Part shown: one piece after another, positions 1-11,639 of the stretch
How positions within the stretch are numbered: position 1 is the stretch's first letter
Layout: every line of letters starts with the position of its first letter
Assembly: GCA_030549495.1 (NCBI GenBank)
Contig: JAUIRK010000785.1
Coordinates: forward strand, 1-64,000
Direction of reading: 5' to 3'
DNA length: 64,000 nt
Source of the DNA: Nectonema munidae
Lineage: Eukaryota; Nematomorpha; Nectonematoida; Nectonematidae
Translations under genes and position numbers: made by a program
Notes under the pieces: model-generated
What the model saw: the letters and a program-made list of their open reading frames with translations, nothing else
Database searches by the model: none
What the model was told of the DNA's origin: nothing

Positions 1-2090
1 AGGAATTGGGTAATTACTGAAATCAAACAAGATTCTGGCATTTATATAAAATTTTTTAAGCGATTTAGAACTAATAATTCATTAAATTGGATTTTAAAGT
101 TTAGTAATCGATATATTCGCTCTTGTGGTTAAGCAGATAAATTTACCAAAAAACAAAGCTTTTATAGATAAATGTCTAGTATTTAAGGTATAGCGTAAAG
201 TTTATCTGTACTTATATAAAAAACTTACTTTATTCTAAAAAAATTTTATTCTAGAGGTCAATCAGGAAGGATTTTGTCAAAATAAAAAATACAATTTAAA
301 AAAAATCTTTTTTTTACAAAAGAACATTTTTTGAATTTTTTATCAAACTTTTCAATACTCTTTTTAATACATACTATTGTGATTCGAAAATTTTTTTCCG
401 AAAATAACATATCACCGTAATATGTGCCTCCATATAGTTAAAATGAACCGATTTTTTTCTTTGCCCAGTAGATATAAAAAGCAAAAAAACTATTTGATAC
501 ATACGAGTAGTAACCTTTTCAGATATTTCTTTCAGGCAATACTGATCAATTGACAGTATAGCTATTGTAATTTCGTGGTACCCGGAGGTTTTGTCGACGG
601 ACAATTCATCACTGGACACTTTCTCGAGCAAACAATCATCGCCTGACGATTCGTCGAATGGACATTTGGTCGAACCCACTCTTTCGTCGAACGGTTGGTT
701 TGTCGCGACTGATTGTTTTGTTGCATAAATGTGTTGTTGAAAGCAAACAGATAACTTTTATATACATAGAAGTTATCGTGAAGGAAAAACGAATTTTTAC
801 TTTTGTAAAAGGAACCTTGATATATTAAAATGAAACCCCAATAAATAAAATGATTAAACATTTTTATTTGAAGATTCACAGTGGTTTAATTGAAATATAT
901 TGAAATAGATATAAAACTTTATAATTAGACTAAAATTATATAAAGGCCACGCTTTATATATAGTAGCAGCTACTACATTTTTTCCAGTGTGAGAAAAAAG
1001 TATTAGTTCCACTTATTAACTAAAGTATTAACCTTCGCACTGCCTGCCTATGGTAATTTACTCCACACAACTCTTCAGATAAGAATTACAAAAATTTTTT
1101 CCATTATAGAAGCCTTGAAAAATTAATGTAAATTTAAAAATTAGTACTTAGTTTAGAAAAAACATATTTAACACAAAAAATTTCGAATTTTTTTCTGTAT
1201 AATCGGTATATTTGGATTTTCGTGACTCGATAAAAAAGTGAAAAAACACTCTTCATATAAAAACGAAGAACTTATAACGTTGTGACTTTAATATTTGTTC
1301 TAAAACAACAAAACCATTAATCTATGAAGTTTTCAAAATAAAAAACAGTTAGGGATAATTTTTACATTGTTAAAGTTGTGTAAAAGAGGTAAGCATTATT
1401 TATCTCATAGTACATAAAAACTTTAATTTTAAAAAACAATTTTTTTGATTTCTCACAAAATTTCTTTCTTTCAATAGATAATCAGGTTTGACAACATTTT
1501 TCAAAAAGTAGTGTGTGAAAAAAAATTTTACCCAATAACAATTGAACAAAGATTTTCATATGTTCACTACTCATCAGTCTCACTTAAACGTATGTAGAAT
1601 ATTTGTTACTACTATCTGTAAAAACAAACATAATTGATAAAACTTTATAAGCAGTAATTTTTGAAAAAAAGCAAATATTTTATGTGCAATTATAACAAAA
1701 AAAGTCTGAATGAGCTTTGCAAACTGACAAAAATACTTTTTGCACTTTCTTGTTCTATTATTCTTAGGAAGGAATAAAAACAAAAACATCTAAGATTTCT
1801 AGACTGTGGAACAAGATTCGAAGAATACCCATAATATTATGGTCTTCAAATTTATTTTAGGGGTTGCAGCCCTTACTTTCATGGACTCTTCGTTGAGAAA
1901 AAAAGCAAATTTTTTTACAACAAACTATTCTTCAACTGCTTCTTACTGATGAAAAATTTTCTGGAGCATTAAATTGAGAGATGATGAAAGAATTGAGGCA
2001 AGCAATATCTAAATAATTGCTAAACACACATTGTGTCCATCTCCTACAATGTTTGTAACTTCGGTACTGCTTCAGCATTCTATTTCCAAC
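1..2090. other. AT-rich noncoding stretch
   Basis: No gene is supported here. The open frames are short and of low complexity. Apart from the degenerate minisatellite at 589-722, I see only AT-rich unique-looking sequence. Confidence 0.6.
589..722. repeat. degenerate TCGTCGAA-type minisatellite
   Basis: About eight imperfect units of 14-18 bp follow one another. Each is built around TTcGTCGAa followed by a GGACA-like spacer, for example TTCGTCGAATGGACA near 650-665. The tract is far richer in GC than its surroundings. Similar arrays often sit inside or near the ends of DNA transposons, but I could not find element ends around this one. Confidence 0.55.
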
Positions 2091-2099
2091 GTCAACTCC

Positions 2100-2870
2100 G
2101 CTTTTATACTTATTATATTCAAGAAAGGATTCAGGTTTACCTGAGAGTGAACTAATCTCTACTCTTTTTCTATGTTAGGAGGAGAGAATATACACGACCT
2201 TAACATTTCGAATGGCGTGCCGTTTTGGTACATAAGCAGAGAGGGAAGCTTCTTTGGAATATACGATGCGAGATTCACATTCCTTCAATGTATTTTAAAG
2301 CGCCTATTTTTCTATTTCATAGGATGTGAAAAAGCGATCCATGAAGATGCCACAGCCATCAGGAAACTTTGAGTTCAAGATTGGTCTCTGAACAATAGTT
2401 TGAGCAGAAAAAAAACGTCGGTCTTCTAAACCTGATACATAGATTTCTGGGTTCAAAAAATAACTTTCAGCATCATTCAGATGATAGGATTTAATTCCAT
2501 AGTGACAAGGCTTCTTAGAATCGTAAACTTTCAGAGTGTACTTACCTCTAAAGGAAACAAGCAGTTCATCAATGGTTACTGTTGTGTTTGGATTCCAGTA
2601 TTTTGAACAAATATTATAGAAATGACCATGCACAATTCTAACAGCTGAAAGCTTATCACTTGAAAGTTTTTCTCTTCTATCATCAAAAGACAGAAAGGCG
2701 TGCACCAATGTAAACATATCTCTTCCAATGGCAGCTTTCAAAAAGGGGTACCACATTCATCGCTGAAGAGTTGAACTTTTAACTTTTTGGTCACAGCATT
2801 GCCCAATATGAAGAAGAGAAGCGAAATGCGACAATAAATGATGCATCGAAAAATTCTCATAGCAACATTT
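2100..2870 (-). pseudogene. piggyBac-type transposase relic
   Basis: The longest open piece runs from 2756 to 2304 on the minus strand (150 codons). It contains the piggyBac DDE signature TIDELLVSFRGK, followed by a Lys-Pro/YGIK segment as in the family (first catalytic Asp region). About 100 residues later comes FMDRFFTSYE, which matches the second-Asp motif (usually D-N-x-F-T-S). Similar peptide continues beyond both ends of the open piece, so stops or frameshifts have broken it. The family inserts cut-and-paste at TTAA. Terminal repeats could not be located, so element borders are approximate. Confidence 0.8.
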
Positions 2871-3195
2871 CGGATGGATATTTTGAATGGTCGTTCCTAA
2901 AAATCACATAAAAATAGAAGCACACACGCACACATATACCCCCACGTACAGACCTACATTAGGGTCTTGTCGTTGCCCCAACATTTTTGAAATTCTTCTT
3001 ACATTTTTTTGTTGTTGTCTATTGGTCTAAAAAAGGTAAGACGAAATTTCACTTTAAAATTTCAAGATTTAGGTGTTGCACAACTAAAAAATTCAAAATC
3101 AAGTGGAAAAAAAATTTGTTGTACATGGCGTTAATTTTTTATTTGTATTTTTTCAAATAAAAATGAGTTATATTTCAGATATTTTGATTATATAT

Positions 3196-5627
3196 TAGGG
3201 TGTTTCAAAAAAAATGAAACTTGTTTCAGATACTTATAAGTGTTTGTTGTTTGCACTCCTTGTTGACCCACTGTCTCTATTCAAATGCCTGAGTTGCGGT
3301 CAAAGAATACTCTCTGGCTGGTTGACGGATTAGCAACGAACGAGTTACCACAAAACTTGCTTCCCCTCACTGGAGAAGTTTTGAGGGTTTTGGAATCGCA
3401 TGTAAAGAGGAATCCCAGAGACTTGACTAATGCCATACGAGAAACCACTCTAAAAATTCAAGAGCAATGGGAAAAGGCCAATATTCCAACAAAAGATTAT
3501 TGTCACATCCTCAAAAAAGTGAAGAAGCTACACGATGAGTACGCGGCCTTCAACAAATCCAAATCCCGAGAATCTGGGAAAGCGGTGGAGAACCCAAATT
3601 CTTTTCAGGTCAAGCTAAAATATTTGTTTGACATAGCTCATCAGGATGCAATGCAGATGCTGATAATCAAAGAAGATCGGGATTTCCTCGAGGCTCAAAG
3701 GAAGCATCAACGAGAAGGAAAGATGCGAGGATTGGACCAAAATTGGGTTACCAAAGAGGAAAGGAAAAGGCAACGAATTATGACAGAGACGAAGAGATTG
3801 CAAAGAGAAAAAGAGGCATACGAGGAAAGATTTTCAAAAACTAAGTATGAATCGTCGTCGTCTTCTTTATCGAGTCCCATAGTTGAAAGTCAATATAAAT
3901 CTCCAGACAAAAAATCTTGCAGAAGTAGGAAAGCCGCCGTCATTAATTCAGAAGTCGCTGCAGCTCTTGATCGAAGTCAGGTAAGCAGTCAAGGAGCAAT
4001 GACGGTACTTCTTCCATTCGCCTCCGTCCTGGGGTCAAACGTGAAAGAAGTCAGTCTAAGTGCTAGCACAATCCACGGACATCGCAGTAAACATCGTGAA
4101 GAAAGAGCCGCTGAAATAAAAGAGTCTTTCTCTCCAACTGTTCCCCTGACTGTCCACTGGGATGGAAAGTTGATGCCTGCACTTACTAATGGAGAAGTAG
4201 TGGATCTCCTTCCTATTCTTGTTTCTGGAGAAAGAGTTCTCAAGCTGCTTGCTGCTCCATTCACCGATGGTAAAGCCGAGCCGACAGCTACCACAATTAT
4301 TAACGTCATCAATGAATGGAACCTTCAAGAGAGGATTGCTTGGCTTCGACACGACTGCCACTAACACCGGTCGCAAAGGCGGTATCTGTCTGCGTCTGCC
4401 GCAAATCCTTAGACGTGATCTCTTGAGTCTAGCTTGTAGACATCATAATTTGGAGCTTTTACTAAAAGCGATCTTTTCTTCATTGGTTTCAGAGGTGTCA
4501 CGTAGCCCTGATACCACAATTTTTCAACAATTCAAAGAGTTTTGGCCTTCTGTGGATAAAACAATCTATCAAACAGCCGAAGATGCAATTTGAGTTACAT
4601 CCTGGGCTACTGATGTCCTCAATTTTTGCCAAAGTCATCTGCACTTTAATCATCCACGCGACGACTACATAGCTTTCTTGGAGGGGTGCCACATGGACGC
4701 GAAAGCATCACTTTTCGAAAACCCGTGGCTTTAAGTCGAGCACGATGGATGGTTCGGGCCATATATAGCTTGAAGATGTGGATCTTCTTTCCCCAGTTCT
4801 CTCAGCATTGACTTAAAAGACCCTCTTCTTCCCGAGTAGCATCAGGTATTCTGGAGAATTTGAGTGATTTCTGCATTTTTATTGCCAAGCATTACGTTCG
4901 TGCCTGGTTCTTGGCATGTTCAGCTGTCAGTGCTCCTCATGATATCGTCCTTTTCAACGCTCTGGAAGAAGACAACGAGATCGTCAGGAAGGCCGGGACG
5001 AAGACGCTGGCACGCCATCCGTGTTATCTGTCTGATATTAACGTTGAAATGGCACTCTTTGATGAAGAACTGTCTCTTCAGGAGAAGAAATTGTTCGTCG
5101 CAAACATGAAAGCAACTGACGGATCCGAAGAGAATTCTCCCCCTCCTAGGGTTCTTCCTGATGGAATAAAAGACAAGACAATGACCTTCTTTGTAACTAA
5201 AAATACCAAGAAATTCTTTGAACTCATGAATATCGACACGAGTTTTTTTGACGAGGATCCGGCAAAATGGAAGGATAACCCTTCTTATCAAGCTGGACTC
5301 CAACGAGTAGAGGGACTGGTTGTGACCAACGATGCAGAGGAGCGTGGAGGGCTCTGGTTTAGGAATTCACAAACAGTGGAAGGACCAAGGCGCAAGACCA
5401 ACTTCAGTTTCTTCTTCATGTAGTCGAAGCCCACCGGAAAGAATTCCCAAATCTGACCAAATCCTGCCTTATGAAAAAGTTGAAATAAATTGCGCGTCAT
5501 TATACCATTGGCCGATGCTCTTCAAATTTTTTATATTTGATTTTTTATTAAAAAAGAACAAAATAAAAGGTTGCTTACAATTTTCAGTTGAATTAAAATT
5601 TTTCCCCTATAATTGTGAAACACCCTA
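3196..5627 (+). mobile_element. DNA transposon with visible ends, superfamily unassigned
   Basis: The inverted ends are TAGGGTGTTTCA at 3196-3207 and TGAAACACCCTA at 5616-5627. The flanks on both sides are TTATATAT (3188-3195 and 5628-5635), which reads as an 8-bp target duplication. Because the flanks are (TA)-rich, a 2-bp TA duplication with ends starting GGGTGTTTCA is equally possible. The 2.43-kb body carries one transposase-like gene in several broken frames. An 8-bp duplication and a C-R-H-H motif in the protein would suit a hAT-like enzyme; a TA duplication would suit another superfamily. Confidence 0.75.
3285..5495 (+). pseudogene. transposase of the 3196-5627 element, broken
   Basis: The ATG at 3285 opens 359 codons. 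They comprise a Lys/Arg/Glu-rich, probably coiled N-terminal region (about residues 80-185), a Ser-rich linker, and a core beginning VHWDGKLMPAL. The core continues in other frames: FDTTATNTGRKGG near 4345-4385, LACRHH with ELLL near 4430-4465, an ARWMVRAIYSLKMW block near 4740-4785, then an intact-looking piece at 4863-5423. That piece ends in a VVTNDAEERG motif typical of the family's last acidic block. I count about four frame changes or stops (near 4,340, 4,595, 4,730 and 5,345). I infer an RNase H-like D..D..C-x-H..E enzyme. Proteins of this kind are repeated in many arthropod and cnidarian genomes, mostly unnamed. Confidence 0.75.
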
Positions 5628-5741
5628 TTATATATATATATATATGTTACATAAATATTTAGGTATAAAAGTAATATAGAAATGATATATATTTCTTAAT
5701 TTTTCGAATTGCGCTTTTTTTAAAAATGGCTCTGATTTTTC

Positions 5742-8275
5742 ATGCTTTCTACAACTCGTAATTTTAACAATGTTTTTTTGTTAAATGATTTTCCTGTACC
5801 TGAAAAAAGCTGTAAACTTCCTACGTTCTCTCAAGTTTTATTATGCTACTTAAGTCATATGAATACGTTAGAAAATGAAGATTCTTCGAAGCAATTGCTT
5901 AGTTCAAAAATGGTTGTTGAAGAAATAAAAATGTACTATCAAAAAGCAAACATACCAACTAGCTAATGACAAAATATAAGAAAAAGTGTTACCTTTTTCA
6001 TCTGAATATGCTAAAATGAAAAAAATAAAATTCCTTTTTGGCCACGGAATGTTTTGAAGAAGCTAGAAGATATAAAATTTAGAAAAAAATTAAATTGAAG
6101 ATGATGGTTTGCCTTTGAAAAAAATGATGGACGATAGAAAAGAGGCTTCATATGGAAGTATTGATATTTGAAGTTTTTAAATATACAAAAAAAGGCACAA
6201 AAGAAAAATAAAATGCAAATAAAAATTGAAGCAATAGATGGAAAAAGTTCGAAAGAAGTTATGGTGAAGAAAGTTTACAAGATGAAAATACACAAGGTGT
6301 GTGCAAAAAATCTCATAAAATATGTAGGAAAATTGGAATTAATATATTTTACCCTATGATGTATTAAAAAATGAAAGATTAGTTTCAATGTTTCATTAAA
6401 CCGTCTGAGGGCGATGCAAACAAAATAAATATTCATCCTACTCAGGCTTATAAATAAAAATTGAAGCTATAGAAAAAATTCCAAGCAAAATAAAAGACTC
6501 ATGAGCATCATCAAACTTAATAAATCTACATTGGGATGGAAAGTTGTAACCTGCATTAAAAACAAGTTTCACTATAAAGAGAGAATACATGCTATTGTTT
6601 TAAGTAATAATATAGTTAAAATACTTGCGTCCCTTTGATCAATCCTTATGTTTACTAGAAGAATGGAATTGTAAAGACTTTGTAAAGAAAAAAAAATTTG
6701 CATTCAGGCTAAAGAAACCTCTTCTTTGGTGTCCTTGTTGACATCACATTGGTGAATTATTGCTAAAAAAAAGTGTGGGAAGACTTGAAAATATATACGA
6801 CATCTGGACCAGAGTGTGAGTTTTTATGATAAATTCAGAAAAGAATTCAAAAAGTTGTATTTAAGTAACCGAACAAATTATACTTTCTATGGAGCTGAAA
6901 ACGATAAAACTAAAATTTATTTTTGTAAAGAAATGTAAAAAAGAAAAGTGATTATAAAGAACTATACCTTTTAAGTCTTATGTATCTTGATGTTGGGAAA
7001 AGTTTTGTTAAACTTAGATGATCAGGCTCTGTTAATAAAGCCGGATGGATGCTTAAAATTATTTATAGTTTAAACATCGTTATGCTAAAAAAAATAATTC
7101 AGGGTATACCTAAAAATTTTTTAACGATAGGCAGTGGCGTAACCATGAGAATTGCTCTCGGGCGGGTCATAAATTTGAAGCCCCTTTTTATTTAAAAAAA
7201 TTGGTTAAAAACGCATAAAACATTATTTATTTATAAATTAGTTTTATATAAATGCTTATAATAGAAAATAATGCTTTAATATGAAAATTAAAAAAACTGA
7301 AAAATTTATTTAATTACATACAAATATTCATTTTCAACTTTTTATAGATGAACTTTTCTAGCTTTTTGGTTAGCAAACTCTTCAATAACTTCGTCAAAAA
7401 CTTTTTTCAGGTCTCAGATTTGTTGTATATGCATGTTTTTTTGTTTGTCAAATGAAAATCTCTTATAACACAAACTGTTATAAAGATCTTAACATCATAT
7501 TGATTGCAATATATGAGTGCTTTCAAAATATACCGCCCCTAAAAATGTGCCGCCCGGGGCGCACCGCCCCTACCTAGTTACGCCACTGACGATAAGAAAA
7601 ATGAAGAAAAAAACAACTTTTTTTCACAAATATTTGTGTCTTTAATTATTTGCTATGGTGGTTTACTGCAAACAGTGTTGAAGATAAAGTTGCTAATGAT
7701 TTAAATCTTATAAATTCATTTTTGGGAGAAGAAATGTCAAAGATAATAGCTTCTGCTAAAAATATTTTTATGAATCATCTTTGGTATTTAACTGAAGATT
7801 TCATACGAATATCTCTTTTCAGTGAAAAAGTAGATTTTTATCAAAAAAAATTGTTAAAAGTATAAAATCTATTAAAAAGGACTACAATTTAAGTATAAGA
7901 TTTGGAACAGGATATGGAAAACCTGTATTTATAAAAAAAGCTCTTTAAAAATAAAGTAGAATTACAAACTTTAGTTGAAAGCTCTTCATCGTCTTTTTTA
8001 AAATATCTAAATTTGGATGAGAGTCTTCTACATTTAGAAATCGAAAATGGAGAAAAATTAAAGCTTTTATCGATAACGGTGAAGTCGTCTCAAATATTTT
8101 GTAGTAAATGATAATGCGAAAAGAGGAGTAAAATTGGCTTCTAATTACATTCATTCGGCTTGTATTGAAAAAAGGTATAAAAATATGTTACAGGTGGTTC
8201 AAAATGTGAGAAAGAAATTTCCTAATCAAAGAAATCAACCCTGATCAAAATTGCTTTAAAGTTTTAAACTAATAA
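5742..8275 (+). pseudogene. second, much older copy of the same transposase family
   Basis: The pieces run in the same order as in the copy at 3285-5495. They are KANIPTS at 5947-5965 (first copy: KANIPTK), an HWDGKL-like block near 6530, an RHHIGELLLKKVW-like block near 6740, a WYLTEDFIRISLFSEKV block at 7786-7833, FLKYLNLDES near 8000, and a VVNDNAKRGVKLA-like block near 8100-8140 ending in RKKFPNQ near 8220. Many stops and shifts separate them, so this is a decayed relative and not a recent duplicate. It is split by a short hAT element at 7132-7588. Confidence 0.7.
7132..7588. mobile_element. non-autonomous hAT element (MITE)
   Basis: The ends are CAGTGGCGTAAC and GTTACGCCACTG, perfect 12-bp inverted repeats of the common hAT type. 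The 8-bp flanks ACGATAGG and ACGATAAG match at seven positions and read as the target duplication. The inside (457 bp) has no coding potential and includes a GC-rich patch near the right end. It sits inside the decayed transposase at 5742-8275, so it is younger than that element. Confidence 0.85.
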
Positions 8276-8507
8276 AATATAAAGTATTTCAATTGTAACG
8301 TTTTTCTTTATAAAAAGAGAATACTTTTTAACTTTGTCAATACATTTGAGCAAAATTTTAACGCCATCTATCATAAAATATAAAAGGATAAACTTGGTTT
8401 ATCCAAAATTGAATGAAACTTTAAATTCATATTTTTGATGTGTATTTGCATCACCAAAAAAAAGTACAACTTTATCTTGACTTTTTTTTCAAAAATATGG
8501 GGCAACA

Positions 8508-8758
8508 AACACACACTAACCTACACACATATACACCTACACACGCACTCACATACACACACATTTACTCATACAGATACACCTATACACATACACACAC
8601 ACCTACATACATACACAGACACACACGCCTACACACACATACTAGCACACCTATACACATACACACAGTTATACACGAGGACCTACAAATATACACATAC
8701 ACAGATATACATACACACTCACAAAATCTACAAACACACGCGCGCACACACACACCTA
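8508..8758. repeat. degenerate CA microsatellite
   Basis: ACAC/ACAT/CCTACAC units run on for about 250 bp. Further pieces of the same kind lie at 10207-10257 and 11057-11078. They look like one array split by two hAT insertions. Confidence 0.85.
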
Positions 8759-8760
8759 CT

Positions 8761-10203
8761 AGTGTTGAACCCCAGTTCTGAAATCCTGGTAATTACAAAA
8801 TTAAAATATTTGAACAAAAAATTACAAAAAAATTTAAGTAAAATTTAAAATCAAGAACTTTTTATAAAAGTGAACAAAAAATGTACTCAAAAATATTTTC
8901 TGTTTTAAAGCAGGATGTGGTTGCTTGTACAACAGGTGGAAGGTCAGTAATAATAAAATTTGGAAAACTTATTGACCTTATTAATCAGCAATGTTTTATT
9001 CATGGATTTAATTTAACTATAGGGAAAGTTATACATCAAAATCTTCTTGATTCTGATGGTTGTGTTGGCCAAAAAATGGTAGAATGACCGAATAATATAA
9101 CAATTGAAACGAAAAAATTATGATAGAAAAAAAGGAAATAAGAATGATTATGATGATGATGATGATGATTCTCAGGATGATAATAATGATGCCGATGATG
9201 ATTTTGTTTAAAAGATTAAAAAAAAATTACTGCCCTTTAATTGAAAAGTCAGAATTATATGCAGAATTTTTAGAAAAGCACTAGTTATGAATGACCCATT
9301 TTAAAAATTTGTTAGTGAAGAAAATGGAAAAACATTGAAATTGCTTCTTGATGTTAGAACAACCAAATGTTAGAACGTTTTTTATTTTTGAAAGTTAGCA
9401 TTAAAAAAACTCTTAAGATAAAATGTGAAGAATGGAATCAAATTGAATTTTTAGTTAAAGTTTTGAAATTAATCGAAATTTCAATGACTTGTCATCTAGA
9501 GAAACAACTTTATTTGAGGCTGTTATAACTTTATTAAAAAGCAGATAAAAGAACAAAAAAAATGTTTTAGAAAAAATTGTTAGAAATATTTATGATACAT
9601 ACTTCAGTCGTGGAAAAAATGAAGTATATGATTTAATGCAATATCTAAATAACTCAGAATGTGAATTGAACACTAAAAACATTATAAATTCTGTCGAAAA
9701 TTTGTATCAAAGACATTTTCTTTTCTCTGAGATTAAAGAAAATATTATTGAAAACCCTTCAACAAGTTCAACGACATCAAAGTATCCTGATAAAGATCTT
9801 TTGAACCAGTTTCACTTGGAAGTTAAATAACTAAAGATGCCCAGCACAACAAAAAAAGTTTGAAACAATATTCAAAGTGACTTTAGAATCTATGAAGTAA
9901 CAGGAAAACGTAGAGAAAAACTGGATCAACTCTATGCAGCTTTATTAACAATAAAGCCAACAAGCATATAATAATAGAGGGCTTTGCTTCACTATTTCTC
10001 TCAAAAAAACAAGACTTTCTGATAAAACCTTAAATGTTTTAGTTTTTTTTTAAAAGTTACTTCATGAATAAAGATGTATAATTGTATTTAATTTGTGGTT
10101 TTTTAGCTGTTTTCCAAAATTCAAGAATAATTTTTTTTATATAAAAGGTAGCGATTCATGGTTCTTATTGAGAAAACCGAGAACCGTTACTAGTTTCAAC
10201 ACT
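8761..10203 (+). pseudogene. decayed hAT transposon with transposase relic
   Basis: The ends AGTGTTGAA (8761-8769) and TTCAACACT (10195-10203) form a 9-bp inverted repeat between CA-repeat flanks, with TACT on each side. Inside, 8881-9084 reads like the hAT catalytic core, with a FGKLIDLINQQCFIHGF segment carrying the family's Cys..His motif. The peptide at 9636-9827 resembles the region just before the dimerisation domain. Stops and shifts lie between these pieces. A (GAT)n run near 9150 encodes an Asp tract. The usual 8-bp target duplication was not found. Confidence 0.6.
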
Positions 10204-10257
10204 TACTACAAACACACACATACACACACTCACACCTACACGCTTACACATACACAC

Positions 10258-11056
10258 CAGAGCCCAGCGGGGATCCCGATCTTCCCCGTTCCCCGCGGGG
10301 AAGGTTTTAACCCCGTTATCGGGAAATTGATAGAAAATTTAATCGTCCATATTTGCAAATATATACATTATTTACAAAGTCTTTATTATCTTCATTATCT
10401 TTTTGTAAATTTTTTGACATGATTTAAATAATATGAAATAATATTGAAAAATTTTTGGGTTTGGTTGCACGAAATCTCCTATGAAATTGAAATTTATTTC
10501 ATAGCATAAGGTTTCACTAATCGATGCGCCCCTACTTTTCTATGGAAATCGCCATTTTTTCACTGTTCAGTGCGTCTCCGGAAAATAAATCGCGCCTCGT
10601 TTCAGCTTCTTTTCTTTTTCCTGATTCTTCTTTTTTCAAAATGCCCTCTCCTTTTCCTCTGATCTAATTTTTTTAATTATAATTATAATAGTCTTATAAG
10701 GCTTTCCAAATAGGTTTTAAAAATTACAAAATACTATCGAAATATTTTTTTTCAGAATTATATCTTAATAAAATAATACCGACAAGCAACTCTCAATCAG
10801 AAAGATTGTTCAGTTCCGGTTCAAATATTGTAAACAGTAAACAAAGTAGCTTGAATCCACAAAAGTTTGAAGAGTAAATTTAAGTAGGGCAAAATAATGA
10901 ATGATCTAAAAATTTGAAAAAGGTTATTTCATCTTTTTGTTTCATGAAATACTTTTATATTTCATCATTGAGAAAATTGTCCCCGACTCGCCCTGTTCTC
11001 CGCGGAAAGAGCATCTCCCCGACCTGATCTAAAAATTCACTCCCGGTTGAGCTCTG
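10258..11056 (+). mobile_element. internally deleted hAT element
   Basis: The ends CAGAGCCCAGCGGGGA and TCCCGGTTGAGCTCTG are imperfect inverted repeats. The flanks ATACACAC (10250-10257 and 11057-11064) are a perfect 8-bp target duplication within the CA repeat. Around 10780-10880 a remnant of the hAT C-terminal dimerisation domain survives, including SNSQSERLFSSGSNIV. Most of the transposase is missing, so mobility would need a helper enzyme. GC-rich sub-ends (GGGGA/CCCCG) stand out from the AT-rich surroundings. Confidence 0.85.
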
Positions 11057-11639
11057 ATACACACACACACCTACACAAACTTTGCCAATATTTCTCATAA
11101 GTAGCATTAGTTATACGCATTTCTGATATCAATGATAACAAATATTGAGGATATTTGGCATTTGAATGTTTATTTGATGTTTCATACAACATTTATCGAA
11201 GAAGGTTTGTATGTAAATTACTCATAAGTTTGACTGAAGGAAGACCATAAGAAAAATAAAATTTATATTAACATAAACTTACTGTATAAAAATAATGAAA
11301 TTAAATCATTATTATATCTTAGAAGCAAAACATAAAAATAATTTGAATTTTAAAAGCCTATTTTACGACTCCCACCTTTACGAAAAATAAAGAGCCATTT
11401 TATAAATTTCAGGAAACATAAATAAAAAAATTTCTCTCTCATATTTTTTTTTGTTAGAAATTAAATACATCTGCTGCTTTAATATCTTTAATTTTTAGTG
11501 TGAGTAAGGTTGGTTGGCTACTGAGTCTATTAGTTAAAATTAAAAATTTTTAACAAAATTGTGACGTTATCTGTAGATAACCTTATAACTTTACTTAATG
11601 TATATACTAGATTGAACATTTATAATTATTTACAGTTTT

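Noticed and set aside
374-879. Two overlapping minus-strand frames of about 100 codons
   Set aside because: Their only distinctive part is the translated minisatellite at 589-722.
8435-8848. His-Thr-rich frames of 113-137 codons
   Set aside because: They are produced by the CA microsatellite at 8508-8758.
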